A DNA stretch of 64,000 nt from Pseudomonas baetica (GCF_002813455.1 NZ_PHHE01000001.1:1364001-1428000), one strand, 5' to 3'. Shown: positions 52,502 through 61,769, counted from the first letter of the stretch. Made by a program: numbers and translations. The notes: generated from the sequence alone by a model not told the origin.

Positions 52502-53256
52502 TGAAACAACTGTTGGTGATCGGCATCGGCGCCGGAAATCCGGATTACGTCACGATGCAGGCCGTGAAAGCGCTGAACCGGGTAGACGTGTTCTTTCTCT
52601 TTGACAAAGGTCAGAGCAAGGACGCGTTGATCACGTTGCGCCGGGACATCTGTGAGCGCTACATCACAGACCCGCACTACCGCTTCGTCCAGGCCCCCAG
52701 CCCGGAGCGTGAGCGCGGTGAGGTCGACTACACCGCCAGCGTCGACGAGCTCAACCGCGCCAAGCAGCAAACCTTCGAGCGCCTGATCAATGAGCAATTG
52801 GCCGACGGCCAGTGCGGCGGTTTTCTGGTGTGGGGCGATCCGGCGTTGTACGACAGCACCCTGCGTATCCTGCAAGCGATTCTCGCGTCTGGGCGCTGTG
52901 CCTTCGAATATGAAGTGATCCCCGGAATCACCAGCGTTCAGGCGTTGGCCGCGCAGCATAAAGTGCCGCTGAACACGATTGGCCATTCAATTGAAATCAC
53001 CACCGGCCGGCGTCTGGCAGCAGGGCAGGTGAGCGCGGCGGACAGTCTGGTGGTGATGCTCGATGCCGACGATGCCTATCAGCAAGTGGCGGATCGGCAA
53101 ACGCAGATTTACTGGGGCGCCTATCTGGGTACGCCGGATGAGATTTTGCTCAGTGGCAAACTTGAGGAGGTGGCGGACGAGATCGAGCGGGTACGCCAGG
53201 CGGCGCGGTTAAAGCATGGGTGGATCATGGATACCTATCTGTTGCGCAAGCCCTGA
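52501..53256 (+). CDS. cobF: Precorrin-6A synthase (deacetylating)
   Basis: The 251-residue protein has the SAM-dependent tetrapyrrole methylase pattern: VIGIGAGNPDYVTMQAVKAL at the start, GGFLVWGDPALYDSTLRIL and EVIPGITSVQALAAQHKVPL. The length and the DKGQSKDALITLRRDI segment fit CobF. It methylates C-1 of precorrin-5 and releases acetate in the aerobic B12 pathway. It lies away from other cob genes, paired only with the phosphatase. Confidence 0.9.
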   Translation: MKQLLVIGIGAGNPDYVTMQAVKALNRVDVFFLFDKGQSKDALITLRRDICERYITDPHYRFVQAPSPERERGEVDYTASVDELNRAKQQTFERLINEQLADGQCGGFLVWGDPALYDSTLRILQAILASGRCAFEYEVIPGITSVQALAAQHKVPLNTIGHSIEITTGRRLAAGQVSAADSLVVMLDADDAYQQVADRQTQIYWGAYLGTPDEILLSGKLEEVADEIERVRQAARLKHGWIMDTYLLRKP

Positions 53257-53269
53257 ATTGGCGGTGCTC

Positions 53270-54244
53270 TCAAGAATGGGCAATAGCCTCCCGGCCAAAC
53301 CGCTCCCGATACACCGACGGCGGCACGCCGACCACGCTGCGAAACGCCACGCGAAAACTCTCCACCGAACGATAGCCACAGCGCAGCGCGATCTGTTCGG
53401 TATTGTCGCTGGAGCTTTCCAGCAATTCGCGGGCGCGAGCCAGCCGTTCATGTTGCAGCCAGGCTTTGGGCGACTGCCCGCTGGCCTCGCTGAAACGCCG
53501 CAGAAAGGTACGCTCACTCATCGCCGCCTCACTGGCCAGATCGCGCACTTCCAGCGGTTCATGCAGGCGTTCGCGGGCCCATTGCATCACCCGTGACAGA
53601 TCATTGCGTGGCGTCGGGCTGACCGGCGTCGGTATGAACTGCGCCTGACCGCCGGTGCGCTGCGGCGACATGACCAGGCGCCGCGCCACCGAGTTGGCGA
53701 CCTGCGTGCCGAAATCCCGCGCCACCAGGTGCAGACAGGCGTCGATCCCGGCCGCGCTGCCGGCCGAGGTGATCAACTGGCCCGAATCGACGTAAAGCAC
53801 GTCAGGATCAACCGCAATCATCGCAAAGCGCTGAGCCAGTTCTGCGGTGTAACGCCAATGAGTGGTGGCGCCGTGGCCATCGAGCAGGCCGCTGGCCGCC
53901 AGCACAAAGACCCCCGAGCAGATCGACAGCAGCCGCGCACCACGGGCGTGGGCCTCGCGCAGGGCGGTGAGCAGCGCCGGCGGCACTTCAGCGTGACGGT
54001 CACGCCAGCCGGGAATAATGATGGTGCGCGCCTGTGCCAACAAATCGAGGCCACCATCGGCCAGCACCTGAATGCCGCCCATGGCCCGCATCGGCCCTTG
54101 GTCGACCGCCACAATGCAGTGCTCGTACCACGGGAAATCGAATTCCGGCCGGGCCAGACCGAACACCTCCACGGCAATGCCGAACTCGAAAGTGCAGAGG
54201 CCATCGTAGGCCAGAATCGCGACCAGTCCTGGTGAAGTAGGCAT
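53270..54244 (-). CDS. GlxA-type regulator (DJ-1/PfpI plus AraC domain)
   Basis: The 324-residue protein has an N-terminal DJ-1/PfpI domain with the SICSG elbow (Cys109). The C-terminal AraC domain has RDLASEAAMSERTFLRRFSE and CGYRSVESFRVAF, from about residue 225. Such proteins regulate amino-acid or amine catabolism genes. The ATG at 54244 is chosen; the frame stays open upstream over the rhodanese region. It is divergent from the rhodanese gene (96 bp gap), a common exporter/enzyme-regulator pairing. Confidence 0.9.
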   Translation of the reverse strand: MPTSPGLVAILAYDGLCTFEFGIAVEVFGLARPEFDFPWYEHCIVAVDQGPMRAMGGIQVLADGGLDLLAQARTIIIPGWRDRHAEVPPALLTALREAHARGARLLSICSGVFVLAASGLLDGHGATTHWRYTAELAQRFAMIAVDPDVLYVDSGQLITSAGSAAGIDACLHLVARDFGTQVANSVARRLVMSPQRTGGQAQFIPTPVSPTPRNDLSRVMQWARERLHEPLEVRDLASEAAMSERTFLRRFSEASGQSPKAWLQHERLARARELLESSSDNTEQIALRCGYRSVESFRVAFRSVVGVPPSVYRERFGREAIAHS

Positions 54245-54340
54245 TTGGCGGAAAATTCCCGGTGACTGTCTTGTGCGCCACTGTAGCGCTACGCGGCGAC
54301 TGGATAAAGTCTGTTCACACCCACACAGGAGCAACACCCC

Positions 54341-54769
54341 ATGAGCAGTCTGGTTCGCGAAATTCCTGCCGCACCGTCGGCGATTGCACTGATGCATTTC
54401 AGCAATCGTCTGACCTTCGAAACCGATTGTTCCGACGTGTTCAGCAGCCAGCAAGCGGGCGAAACCGATTTTGTCCTGATCGACGTGCGCGGCCCCCTGG
54501 CTTTTCAGCGTGGGCATGTGCCGGGGGCGATCAACCTGCCCACGCGCTTGCTGAGCGCTGAGGCATTGAAGCGCTACCCGATAACCACGCTGTTTGTGGT
54601 CTATTGCGCCGGCCCACATTGCAACGGCGCCAACAAGGCGGCGGTGAAATTGGCGGCGCTGGGTTATCCGGTCAAGGAGATGATCGGCGGCGTGACCGGG
54701 TGGCTGGACGAGGGATTTGAATTAAGCGTGGCGCAAGCTGCCAAGACGCCCATCGGTTGCAACTGCTGA
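54341..54769 (+). CDS. Rhodanese-domain protein
   Basis: The 142-residue protein is one rhodanese domain: FVLIDVRGPLAFQRGHVPGA, then the catalytic loop YCAGPHCNGANKA with Cys89. It ends in PIGCNC, with two more cysteines. Rhodaneses move sulfane sulfur from thiosulfate or persulfides. It is divergent from the GlxA-type regulator, which may control it. The strong terminator after it suggests a single-gene unit. Confidence 0.9.
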   Translation: MSSLVREIPAAPSAIALMHFSNRLTFETDCSDVFSSQQAGETDFVLIDVRGPLAFQRGHVPGAINLPTRLLSAEALKRYPITTLFVVYCAGPHCNGANKAAVKLAALGYPVKEMIGGVTGWLDEGFELSVAQAAKTPIGCNC

Positions 54770-54780
54770 AACCCAGACCC

Positions 54781-54811
54781 CGTGTAGGCGCGCGCCTACA
54801 CGGTTTTTTTG
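54781..54811 (+). terminator. Rho-independent terminator after the rhodanese gene
   Basis: The perfect palindrome CGTGTAGGCGCGCGCCTACACG is followed by seven T residues. Confidence 0.93.
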
Positions 54812-55035
54812 TACTGTTTGAGGGCTTGTCCTACAGCCTTTGCACCACGACGGCGCACCTGTTGATGGCGGTCAATCGACTCGCCGATCTTTTGTAAGTA
54901 TTTGTCGCTTAAACACAATTTGCCCTGTGCGCGCCGCCATAGACTGCCGACCACTTCGGATTTTGCAGCCAAATGGCCATGCCGAACGCTGAATCGAAAG
55001 CTGCCAATAAAAGCCTCCGCACACAGGAGTTATAA

Positions 55036-55815
55036 ATGAAGAAGCTAGTGATGTTTGGTGCCCTGGCACTGTCGATGTTGTCCCTGACCGCCGTGGCCGA
55101 AGACGCCAAGCCGATCCGCATCGGTATTGAAGCCGGTTACCCGCCATTCTCGATGAAAACCGCTGACGGCAAACTCGCCGGTTTCGATGTCGATATCGGC
55201 GATGCGCTGTGCGCGCAGATGAAAGTCAAATGTACTTGGGTCGAGCAAGAATTCGATGGTCTGATCCCGGCGCTGAAAGTGAAGAAAATCGACGCGATCC
55301 TGTCTTCGATGACCATCACTGACGATCGCAAGAAAAACGTCGACTTCACCATCAAGTACTACCACACCCCGGCGCGCTTCGTGATGAAGGAAGGCTCGGG
55401 TGTCAAAGATCCGCTGACCGAACTCAAAGGCAAGAAAGTCGGCGTGCTGCGTGCCAGTACCCACGACCGCTACGCCACTGAAGTGCTGGTGCCGGCCGGG
55501 ATCGAGCTGGTGCGTTACGGTTCGCAGCAGGAAGCCAACCTGGACATGGTATCGGGTCGTATCGACGCGATGCTGGCCGACTCGGTCAACCTGAGCGACG
55601 GCTTCCTGAAAACCGACGCCGGCAAAGGCTTCGAATTCGTCGGCCCGACCTACGAAGACGCCAAGTACTTCGGCGGCGGTGCCGGCATCGCCGTGCGCAA
55701 GGGTGACAAAGAGCTGGCGGACAAATTCAACGCCGCCATCACCGAAATTCGCGCCAATGGCGAGTACAAAAAAGTCCAGGACAAGTACTTCGACTTTGAC
55801 GTTTACGGCCATTAA
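55036..55815 (+). CDS. Periplasmic basic amino-acid binding protein (ArgT/AotJ-like)
   Basis: The 259-residue precursor has a signal peptide ending AVAED. The type 3 solute-binding fold has [48 protein letters not shown] and a final [14 protein letters not shown]. This is the LAO/AotJ pattern that binds lysine, arginine or ornithine. No permease or ATPase gene follows, so it must use components elsewhere. A terminator follows directly. Confidence 0.9.
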   Translation: MKKLVMFGALALSMLSLTAVAEDAKPIRIGIEAGYPPFSMKTADGKLAGFDVDIGDALCAQMKVKCTWVEQEFDGLIPALKVKKIDAILSSMTITDDRKKNVDFTIKYYHTPARFVMKEGSGVKDPLTELKGKKVGVLRASTHDRYATEVLVPAGIELVRYGSQQEANLDMVSGRIDAMLADSVNLSDGFLKTDAGKGFEFVGPTYEDAKYFGGGAGIAVRKGDKELADKFNAAITEIRANGEYKKVQDKYFDFDVYGH

Positions 55816-55825
55816 TACGCCGTAG

Positions 55826-55865
55826 AAAAAAGTGGCCCCCGTTGATGCGGCGGCCACTTTTTTTG
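55826..55865 (+). terminator. Terminator after the binding-protein gene
   Basis: AAAAAAGTGGCC and GGCCACTTTTTT form a 12-bp stem around a GC-rich loop and end in a T-run, 10 bp after the stop. Confidence 0.93.
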
Positions 55866-55900
55866 TGCCCATGATTTATCCTGCAGCACACATTTTCCAA

Positions 55901-55985
55901 TGTAGGAGCTGCCGCAGGCTGCGATCTTTTGATCTTGATCCTGAAAAACAAGATCAAAAGATCGCAGCCTGCGGCAGCTCCTACA
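55901..55985. repeat. Inverted REP-type repeat (GCTGCCGCAGG family)
   Basis: TGTAGGAGCTGCCGCAGGCT and its exact inverse continue through matching GCGATCTTTTGATCTTG arms around a 10-nt centre. It lies between the binding-protein and AotO-like genes. Confidence 0.92.
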
Positions 55986-56004
55986 GAGTTCGCGGAGTTT
56001 TCTT

Positions 56005-57117
56005 ATGCAACGCATCGACCATCTGCTGCCCTGGAGCCACTTGGGCAGCGAACGCTCCCTCAGCGTATTCCGTTACGGCGCCGGCACCCGCAAGGTGTAC
56101 ATCCAGGCCAGCCTGCACGCCGATGAATTGCCGGGCATGCGCACTGCGTGGGAACTCAAGAAACGCCTCCACGAACTGGAACAGCAAGGTCGTCTGCAAG
56201 GCGTGATCGAACTGGTACCGGTGGCCAACCCGATCGGCCTGGACCAGCATCTGCAAAGCGCGCACATGGGCCGCTTCGAACTGGGCAGCGGCAAGAATTT
56301 CAACCGTGGGTTTGTTGAACTCAGCGCGCCAGTGGCAGCGTTGATCGGTGATCGCCTGGGTTCTGATACCGACGCCAACATCGCGCTGATCCGCCAGACC
56401 ATGATCCAGGTCTTCGATGATCTGCCGGCCCCGGCCTCACAACTGCAAGCCCTGCATCGCTTGCTGCTGCGCCACGCCTGCGATGCCGACATCACCCTTG
56501 ACCTGCATTGCGATTTCGAAGCATCGATCCACCTTTATGCGTTGCCTCAGCATTGGCCGCAGTGGCAGTCACTGGCGGCGCGCTTGAAGGCCGGCGTGGC
56601 GTTGCTGTGTGAAGATTCCGGCGGCAGTTCATTCGATGAATCCTGCTCAACGCCGTGGCTGCGACTGGCACGAGCCTTCCCGGGCGCGGCCATTCCTGCG
56701 GCCAACCTCGCCACCACGCTGGAGCTCGGCAGCATGGGCGACACCCGGGTCGATCAGGCCCAAGCCAATTGCGAGGCGATTCTCGGATTTCTCGCCGAGC
56801 AGGGTTTCATCAGCGGTGAATGGCCGGCGGCGCCCAACGAGTGCTGTGAAGGCATGCCTTTCGAAGGCACCGAATACCTGTTCGCGCCGCACCATGGCGT
56901 GGTGAGTTTCCTGCGCGATGCGGGCGAGTGGGTGGAGAAGGGCGATGCATTGTTTGAGGTGGTTGATCCGTTACAGGATCGCGTGACTACTGTGCGCGCC
57001 GGGACCAGTGGCGTGCTGTTTGCGATTGATCGCGGGCGGTACACCGAGCCCGGAATCTGGCAGGCGAAAGTGGCGGGGCGGGTGCCGTTTCGCACGGGCA
57101 AGCTGACTAACGACTGA
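56005..57117 (+). CDS. Succinylglutamate desuccinylase/aspartoacylase-family protein (AotO-like)
   Basis: The 370-residue protein has zinc ligands in SLHADELPG (His38, Glu41) and a later His in TLDLHCDFEA. A C-terminal lipoyl-like beta-barrel (GVVSFLRDAGEWVEKGDALFEV) completes the family pattern. From memory, AotO in the P. aeruginosa arginine-ornithine transport operon has this type of fold. Its place after a basic amino-acid binding protein supports that link. The real substrate is not known. The ATG lacks a strong ribosome site. Confidence 0.82.
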   Translation: MQRIDHLLPWSHLGSERSLSVFRYGAGTRKVYIQASLHADELPGMRTAWELKKRLHELEQQGRLQGVIELVPVANPIGLDQHLQSAHMGRFELGSGKNFNRGFVELSAPVAALIGDRLGSDTDANIALIRQTMIQVFDDLPAPASQLQALHRLLLRHACDADITLDLHCDFEASIHLYALPQHWPQWQSLAARLKAGVALLCEDSGGSSFDESCSTPWLRLARAFPGAAIPAANLATTLELGSMGDTRVDQAQANCEAILGFLAEQGFISGEWPAAPNECCEGMPFEGTEYLFAPHHGVVSFLRDAGEWVEKGDALFEVVDPLQDRVTTVRAGTSGVLFAIDRGRYTEPGIWQAKVAGRVPFRTGKLTND

Positions 57118-57141
57118 CGATCTTCACTGGATCTGCAGGCC

Positions 57142-57238
57142 TCATCGCTGGCAAGCCAGCGCCCACCGTGTCCGCGTCGTACACAAAATGGGTGACTTGC
57201 GCAAAAACCTGTGGGAGCTGGCTTGCCAGCGATGGCGG
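57142..57238. repeat. REP pair of a third family (GGAGCTGGCTTGCCAGCGATGG)
   Basis: CATCGCTGGCAAGCCAGC and TGGCTTGCCAGCGATGGCGG face each other across about 60 bp between the AotO-like and esterase genes. Confidence 0.85.
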
Positions 57239-57321
57239 TCTCGACAGCACCACTGAATTTGGATCTTCGACCCAGAGTGTTAGGCTCCCCCCGAACCCGA
57301 CACTCTGTGAAGGAAGGCTTT

Positions 57322-58038
57322 ATGTTGAAGGCGTTTGCCCTGTTGACCCTCCTGGCGTCCACCGCCGTCCAGGCTCAAACCACCCTGCAAAGCGATCTGC
57401 CGCTTAGATACATTGCACAGGTTCACCCTGATGCCGATCCGCGTCCGCTGGTGATTTTCCTGCACGGTTATGGCAGTAACGAAGCCGATCTGATCGGCAT
57501 GAAATTCCAGTTGCCGGCGCACTACAACTACCTCTCGGCGCAGGCGCCGCTGGCGTTGGGCGAAGGGCGCTACCAGTGGTTTCGCAAGAAAGGCGAAGGC
57601 GCCTACAACGGCGAGACCGATGATCTGAAGGCCAGCGGCCAGAAGTTGCGGGATTTTGTCGCACAAGCGGCGAAGAAATATCACGCGGCCCCCGACAAGG
57701 TGTACCTGATCGGTTTCAGCCAGGGCGCGATGATGACTTACGAGGTGGGCCTGCGTCCGCCGATGGCCGTGGGCGGTATTGCGGCATTGAGCGGACGGTT
57801 ATTGCCGGTGTTGAAAGCTGAACTGAAGAGCGAGCAACAACCGCTGCCGTTGAACATCTTCATCGGTCACGGCACTGCCGATAATCGGGTGCCGTATCAC
57901 GACGGTACCGAGGCCGCTGCGTTACTCCAGAAACGGGATTACAAACCGCAGTTTCACGCCTATCCCGGCGTCGGCCACAGCATCAGTGCGGCCGAACTGC
58001 GGGACTTGAACGCCTGGTTGCAGCAAATCAACCCTTGA
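57322..58038 (+). CDS. Periplasmic carboxylesterase/phospholipase-like hydrolase
   Basis: The 238-residue precursor has a signal peptide (about 18 residues). The alpha/beta hydrolase core has VIFLHGYGSNEADL (oxyanion region), nucleophile GFSQGAMM (Ser133), Asp in GTADNRVP and His in GVGHSIS. It matches the small carboxylesterase family. The ATG has AAGGA 10 nt upstream. The substrate is probably a short ester; this cannot be read. Confidence 0.88.
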   Translation: MLKAFALLTLLASTAVQAQTTLQSDLPLRYIAQVHPDADPRPLVIFLHGYGSNEADLIGMKFQLPAHYNYLSAQAPLALGEGRYQWFRKKGEGAYNGETDDLKASGQKLRDFVAQAAKKYHAAPDKVYLIGFSQGAMMTYEVGLRPPMAVGGIAALSGRLLPVLKAELKSEQQPLPLNIFIGHGTADNRVPYHDGTEAAALLQKRDYKPQFHAYPGVGHSISAAELRDLNAWLQQINP

Positions 58039-58041
58039 GAA

Positions 58042-58608
58042 TCACTGTTCTTTGAGGATGGTTTTTACCAGGGCATCGTGACCTTTCTTGTCGCTGACCC
58101 GGGAGATTACCTGGACCAGCGCCATGCGCGTTCCCGAACCGGCCATCAAGGTCGTGTTGAGGGTCTGGCCGCCGCCCTGCGTGGCAGTGCTGTCGACCTG
58201 ACGCAGGCCAAGGCCGGTGCCTTTTTGGGTCAGGCTTTTCTCACTGAGTTTGTTGAAGTCCGGTAGCGCTTTGCGCTGGGCATCGATGAAGTCAGAAACG
58301 CTGCCATCGAGAAACGCGCTGTCGTTGTCCTTGACGTTATTGCCTTCAGGAACCTGGTTTTCGGCGGCGATGACCACGGTTTTAGTGGTCTGGTTGGTGT
58401 ACATCGTGCCAGTGGCACCGGTCGGACTGGCCGGCAACGGATCAGCGACAAAGCCCTTGGGCAGGGTGAAAGTGAACTTGCCGCCGAGCATCGAAACCTT
58501 CTCGGTGGCGGCTTTTTCCTTGGCCTTGGCGGCCTGAGCGTTGATGGCGCCGAGACCGGCGACAGCCGCCAGCAACAGGACGACGGCTTTCTTGCTCAAC
58601 AATGTCAT
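58042..58608 (-). CDS. Secreted protein of unknown function
   Basis: The 188-residue precursor has a signal peptide ending near NAQA, then a charged linker and a single domain (LGGKFTFTLPKGFVADPLP, QTTKTVVIAAENQVP, ATQGGGQTLNTTLMAGSG). The pattern of short beta strands and a final helix recalls DcrB/LpqN-type periplasmic domains, but I cannot assign it. It is convergent with the esterase gene, with only 3 bp between the stops. Confidence 0.7.
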   Translation of the reverse strand: MTLLSKKAVVLLLAAVAGLGAINAQAAKAKEKAATEKVSMLGGKFTFTLPKGFVADPLPASPTGATGTMYTNQTTKTVVIAAENQVPEGNNVKDNDSAFLDGSVSDFIDAQRKALPDFNKLSEKSLTQKGTGLGLRQVDSTATQGGGQTLNTTLMAGSGTRMALVQVISRVSDKKGHDALVKTILKEQ

Positions 58609-58721
58609 TCGAATCTCCGGGAAGTGGTCAGGCCAGGCGGGCGATCATCCCATGCACCGGCTTGTCACTCCAGCACGGCTCGCCTGCACCGGGTGATTGA
58701 AGTGAACGCTTACCTGTGGCG

Positions 58722-59507
58722 TCAACCTTCAGTGGTCCGCGCGGTTCTCACAGGGGCCGGTTTGGCCAGCAATTTACGCGTCACGCCGAGCATGGCCACC
58801 GACACCGCGACGCCTATGGCAAACCCGCTCAGGCCAAGACTCGGCAGCGTCAACGCCGAGACCAGACAAAACGCCGAAAACGAATACATCCCGGTCGCCG
58901 TCGCCCGCAACAGCGCGGCAGTAAACGCCGGGCCACGGGTCTGCTGGGAAAACACCGCCATCACACTGCCGAGCACCGGGAATACCGCGAGCAGGCCGCT
59001 CCAGCGTTCGCCGACAGTGCTGGCCAGCAGGGTCACCACCAGCGTCAGCGCAGCGCCGGCGATCATCCGCCAGAGCAGTTTGTCCGACTTCGGTGCCGGG
59101 CCGTTCAGCACCGGCTGCACCTCGGGAAACAGGTAGGGCGCCGCCAACAGGGCAACGGCCGCCGCCGCCACGGAGAACGGCAGCGATGCCGGAATCAGCG
59201 ACAGTATCAGCGCCAGCGTCGCCCAGACTGCCAGAGAAAAACTCAGTGCCCACGGCCAGTTCGCCCGCTGCGCGACCTGTGCGTAGGTGATGCAGAACGC
59301 AATCATCGCGAACATGGCCGACAGCGCCGCGACCGCCGATTGCGCGGCAAACTGCGGCCCCTGTTCGATGGCGAGGAAAAACAGGATCGGCCCGACCACC
59401 ACCGGCAACCCCGACAGCCACCCGGCCACGCTCGGTCCCCAGCGCTTGCCGGCCAGCGATATCAGCAACAGAAAACCGGGGATCAGCAACAGTTTGAGGA
59501 TCAGCAC
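58722..59507 (-). CDS. Polytopic membrane protein of unknown function
   Basis: The 261-residue protein has about eight or nine hydrophobic helices over most of its length (LLLIPGFLLLISLAGKRWG, GLPVVVGPILFFLAIEQG, and so on). It has no transporter motif that I recognise. Two WSGLL/WLSGLP-type segments with PVLGSV and PVVVGP suggest an internal duplication. It ends with a basic cytoplasmic tail. Confidence 0.72.
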   Translation of the reverse strand: MLILKLLLIPGFLLLISLAGKRWGPSVAGWLSGLPVVVGPILFFLAIEQGPQFAAQSAVAALSAMFAMIAFCITYAQVAQRANWPWALSFSLAVWATLALILSLIPASLPFSVAAAAVALLAAPYLFPEVQPVLNGPAPKSDKLLWRMIAGAALTLVVTLLASTVGERWSGLLAVFPVLGSVMAVFSQQTRGPAFTAALLRATATGMYSFSAFCLVSALTLPSLGLSGFAIGVAVSVAMLGVTRKLLAKPAPVRTARTTEG

Positions 59508-59652
59508 GCAGGTGTCTCCGTCGGGTGAGAGACGGCTACGGTAGCATCGCGGTCAACGTATTGCTGCCTATGTGAGTGATTTTTGTATACAAAGTATCGA
59601 GGCCATACCGGCTATGCTTTGCCTGTATGGGTTTGCCGGAGTCAATGGCGTG

Positions 59653-60192
59653 ATGAACAGAACACAGAATGTCTTGCGTGGGTGCTGCGCTATAACCTTG
59701 TGGGCCTTGCTGGTCGCGCCTGCCTGGGCCAACTGGCAGGACGAAGTTCCCGGCGCCAGGATCATTGGCAGCGGCGACTTCAGCGTGTTTGGTTTCGATG
59801 TTTACAACGCAAGGTTGTGGAGTACTGCGCAGCCGCTGGCGGACGGGCAGCCTTTCGCGCTGGAGTTGATCTATCGCCGAAAGATTTCCCGCGACGATCT
59901 GGTCGAAGCCAGCGTTGATGAAATCAAGCGTCTGAATGGCGCCGCTGTCACCCCGGCACAACTGGCCGGCTGGCAGACGCAGATGCAGCAGGCGTTCGTC
60001 GATGTCCAGGCTGGCACCCGCATCACCGGAGTGTATTTACCGGGGCAGGGCGCACGTTTTTTTGTTGGCCAGCAGTTGCAGCATGAGATCGCCGACCCGC
60101 AGTTCGCCCGGGCATTTTTTGATATCTGGTTGAATCCGCGTACGCGCAATCCTGAACTGCGCCAGCAGTTGCTGGGCGTGACGGGGTCTTGA
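59653..60192 (+). CDS. Secreted chalcone-isomerase-like protein
   Basis: The 179-residue precursor has a signal peptide ending near PAWAN. The mature domain (ARIIGSGDFSVFGFDVYNAR, FALELIYRRKISRDDLVEAS, MQQAFVDVQAGTRITGVYLP and ARAFFDIWLNPRTRNPELRQ) matches the bacterial chalcone isomerase-like group. Plant CHI is an isomerase; bacterial periplasmic forms probably bind lipids or other ligands. The ATG at 59653 is chosen for the signal peptide; a longer frame exists upstream. Confidence 0.8.
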   Translation: MNRTQNVLRGCCAITLWALLVAPAWANWQDEVPGARIIGSGDFSVFGFDVYNARLWSTAQPLADGQPFALELIYRRKISRDDLVEASVDEIKRLNGAAVTPAQLAGWQTQMQQAFVDVQAGTRITGVYLPGQGARFFVGQQLQHEIADPQFARAFFDIWLNPRTRNPELRQQLLGVTGS

Positions 60193-60254
60193 GCTTTCAT
60201 CAAAGGGGTTGAAACGTCTAAGCTGCGTCTTTCGACTTGTTTCTGGATGTGTGC

Positions 60255-61574
60255 GTGAAATTCAGCTTGCCCAAAATCGCCACCGCGCCGTTTTGCCCGC
60301 CGGAAGTGGCCGGCAGTGTTGCGGTGGATCCGACCGCCTCGTTCTTCAAGCGTGTGCTGCGTTTCGCCGGCCCCGGTTTGCTGGTGTCGATCGGCTACAT
60401 GGACCCGGGCAACTGGGCGACCGCGATCGAGGCCGGCTCGCGTTTTGGCTACAGCCTGCTGTTCGTGGTGTTGTTGGCGAGTCTGGCGGGCATGGTCGTG
60501 CAGTGCCTGTGTTCGCGCCTGGGCATCGCCACCGGGCGTGATCTGGCGCAATTGTCCCGCGAACGCTACAGCACCCCGACGGCGCGGCTGCAATGGATAT
60601 TGGCGGAGATTTCGATCATCGCCACCGACCTTGCCGAAGTCCTCGGCTGTGCGCTGGCGTTTCACTTGTTGCTCGGTTGTTCACTGTCCTTCGGCATTGC
60701 CCTGACCGCATTCGACACGTTGCTGGTGTTGGCCCTGCAGAACCGTGGCTTCCGTCGGCTGGAAGCAATCATGCTAGTACTGGTCGCGACCATCGGCGTG
60801 TGTTTATTCGTTGAACTGGTGCTGATCAAGCCCTACTGGCCGGACGTCGCCCAAGGCTTCAAACCGTCACTGGCGGCGATCAGCGATGCCGCGCCGTTGT
60901 ACCTGGCGATCGGTATCCTCGGGGCCACGGTGATGCCGCATAACCTTTACCTGCATACGTCCATCGTGCAGACACGGATGATCGGCAAGGACCTGGCGAG
61001 CAAGCAGGATGCGGTGAAACTGGCGCGCATCGACACCATCGGTTCGCTGGCACTGGCATTGTTGGTCAACGCGGCGATTCTGATTCTCGCAGCGGCAGCG
61101 TTTCATCAGTCCGGGCACACCGACGTGGTCGATATTCAAGATGCCTATCACTTGCTCGATCCGCTGGTCGGCGGTGCGCTGGCCAGTGTGTTGTTCGGCG
61201 TGGCGTTGCTGGCCTCGGGGCAGAGCTCGACCTTTACCGGAACCATCGCCGGCCAGGTGATCATGGAGGGCTATCTGAATCTGCGGATTCCCTGCTGGCA
61301 GCGGCGCTTGATCACCCGTGGGTTGGCGCTGATTCCGGCGTTTATCGGTGTGTGGCTGATGGGCGATAACGCGGTGGGCAAGCTGCTGGTGTTGAGCCAG
61401 GTGGTGTTGAGTTTGCAGTTGCCGTTTGCCCTGTATCCGCTGATTCGCATGACTAATGACCAGCAATTGATGGGGCCGTTTGTGAACCGCTGGCCGACCC
61501 GGGTGTTGGCGTGGGGGTTGTTTGCGGTGATCAGTGGGGCGAACGCGTGGTTGATTCTGCAGTTGGCTGGCTGA
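60255..61574 (+). CDS. mntH: Nramp-family divalent metal transporter
   Basis: The 439-residue protein has the Nramp hallmarks DPGNW in helix 1 (residues 50-54) and MPHNLYLHTSIVQ in helix 6, with eleven hydrophobic segments. It takes up Mn2+, or Fe2+, by proton symport. The start is probably the GTG at 60255, since the protein then begins with the FSLPKIATAPFCPPEVAG stretch, a typical pseudomonad N-terminus. No regulator gene (mntR) is beside it. Confidence 0.9.
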   Translation: MKFSLPKIATAPFCPPEVAGSVAVDPTASFFKRVLRFAGPGLLVSIGYMDPGNWATAIEAGSRFGYSLLFVVLLASLAGMVVQCLCSRLGIATGRDLAQLSRERYSTPTARLQWILAEISIIATDLAEVLGCALAFHLLLGCSLSFGIALTAFDTLLVLALQNRGFRRLEAIMLVLVATIGVCLFVELVLIKPYWPDVAQGFKPSLAAISDAAPLYLAIGILGATVMPHNLYLHTSIVQTRMIGKDLASKQDAVKLARIDTIGSLALALLVNAAILILAAAAFHQSGHTDVVDIQDAYHLLDPLVGGALASVLFGVALLASGQSSTFTGTIAGQVIMEGYLNLRIPCWQRRLITRGLALIPAFIGVWLMGDNAVGKLLVLSQVVLSLQLPFALYPLIRMTNDQQLMGPFVNRWPTRVLAWGLFAVISGANAWLILQLAG

Positions 61575-61604
61575 CTGGGAGTTTTGTGCTGGCTGGACTG
61601 ACGC

Positions 61605-61696
61605 ATTCGCGAGCAAGCCCGCTCCCACAGTGGTTGGTGTTATTCACAAATATTGTGTACACCCACCAACCCTGTGGGAGCGGGCTTGCTCGCGAA
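61605..61696. repeat. Inverted pair of REP sequences (GCGGGCTTGCTCGCG variant)
   Basis: ATTCGCGAGCAAGCCCGCTC and TGTGGGAGCGGGCTTGCTCG face each other between mntH and the convergent thiolase gene. Confidence 0.9.
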
Positions 61697-61735
61697 GGGG
61701 CCTTCAAGGCCAGCCTGTAAAATCCAGACAAAAAA

Positions 61736-61769
61736 AGACCCGGTGCAACGCAAACTGCACCGGGTTTTT
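61736..61769. terminator. Terminator after the acetyl-CoA acetyltransferase gene
   Basis: ACCCGGTGCA and TGCACCGGGT form a 10-bp stem with an A-run on the left and a T-run on the right. It serves the minus-strand CoA-transferase/thiolase operon and can also work for the plus strand. Confidence 0.88.
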
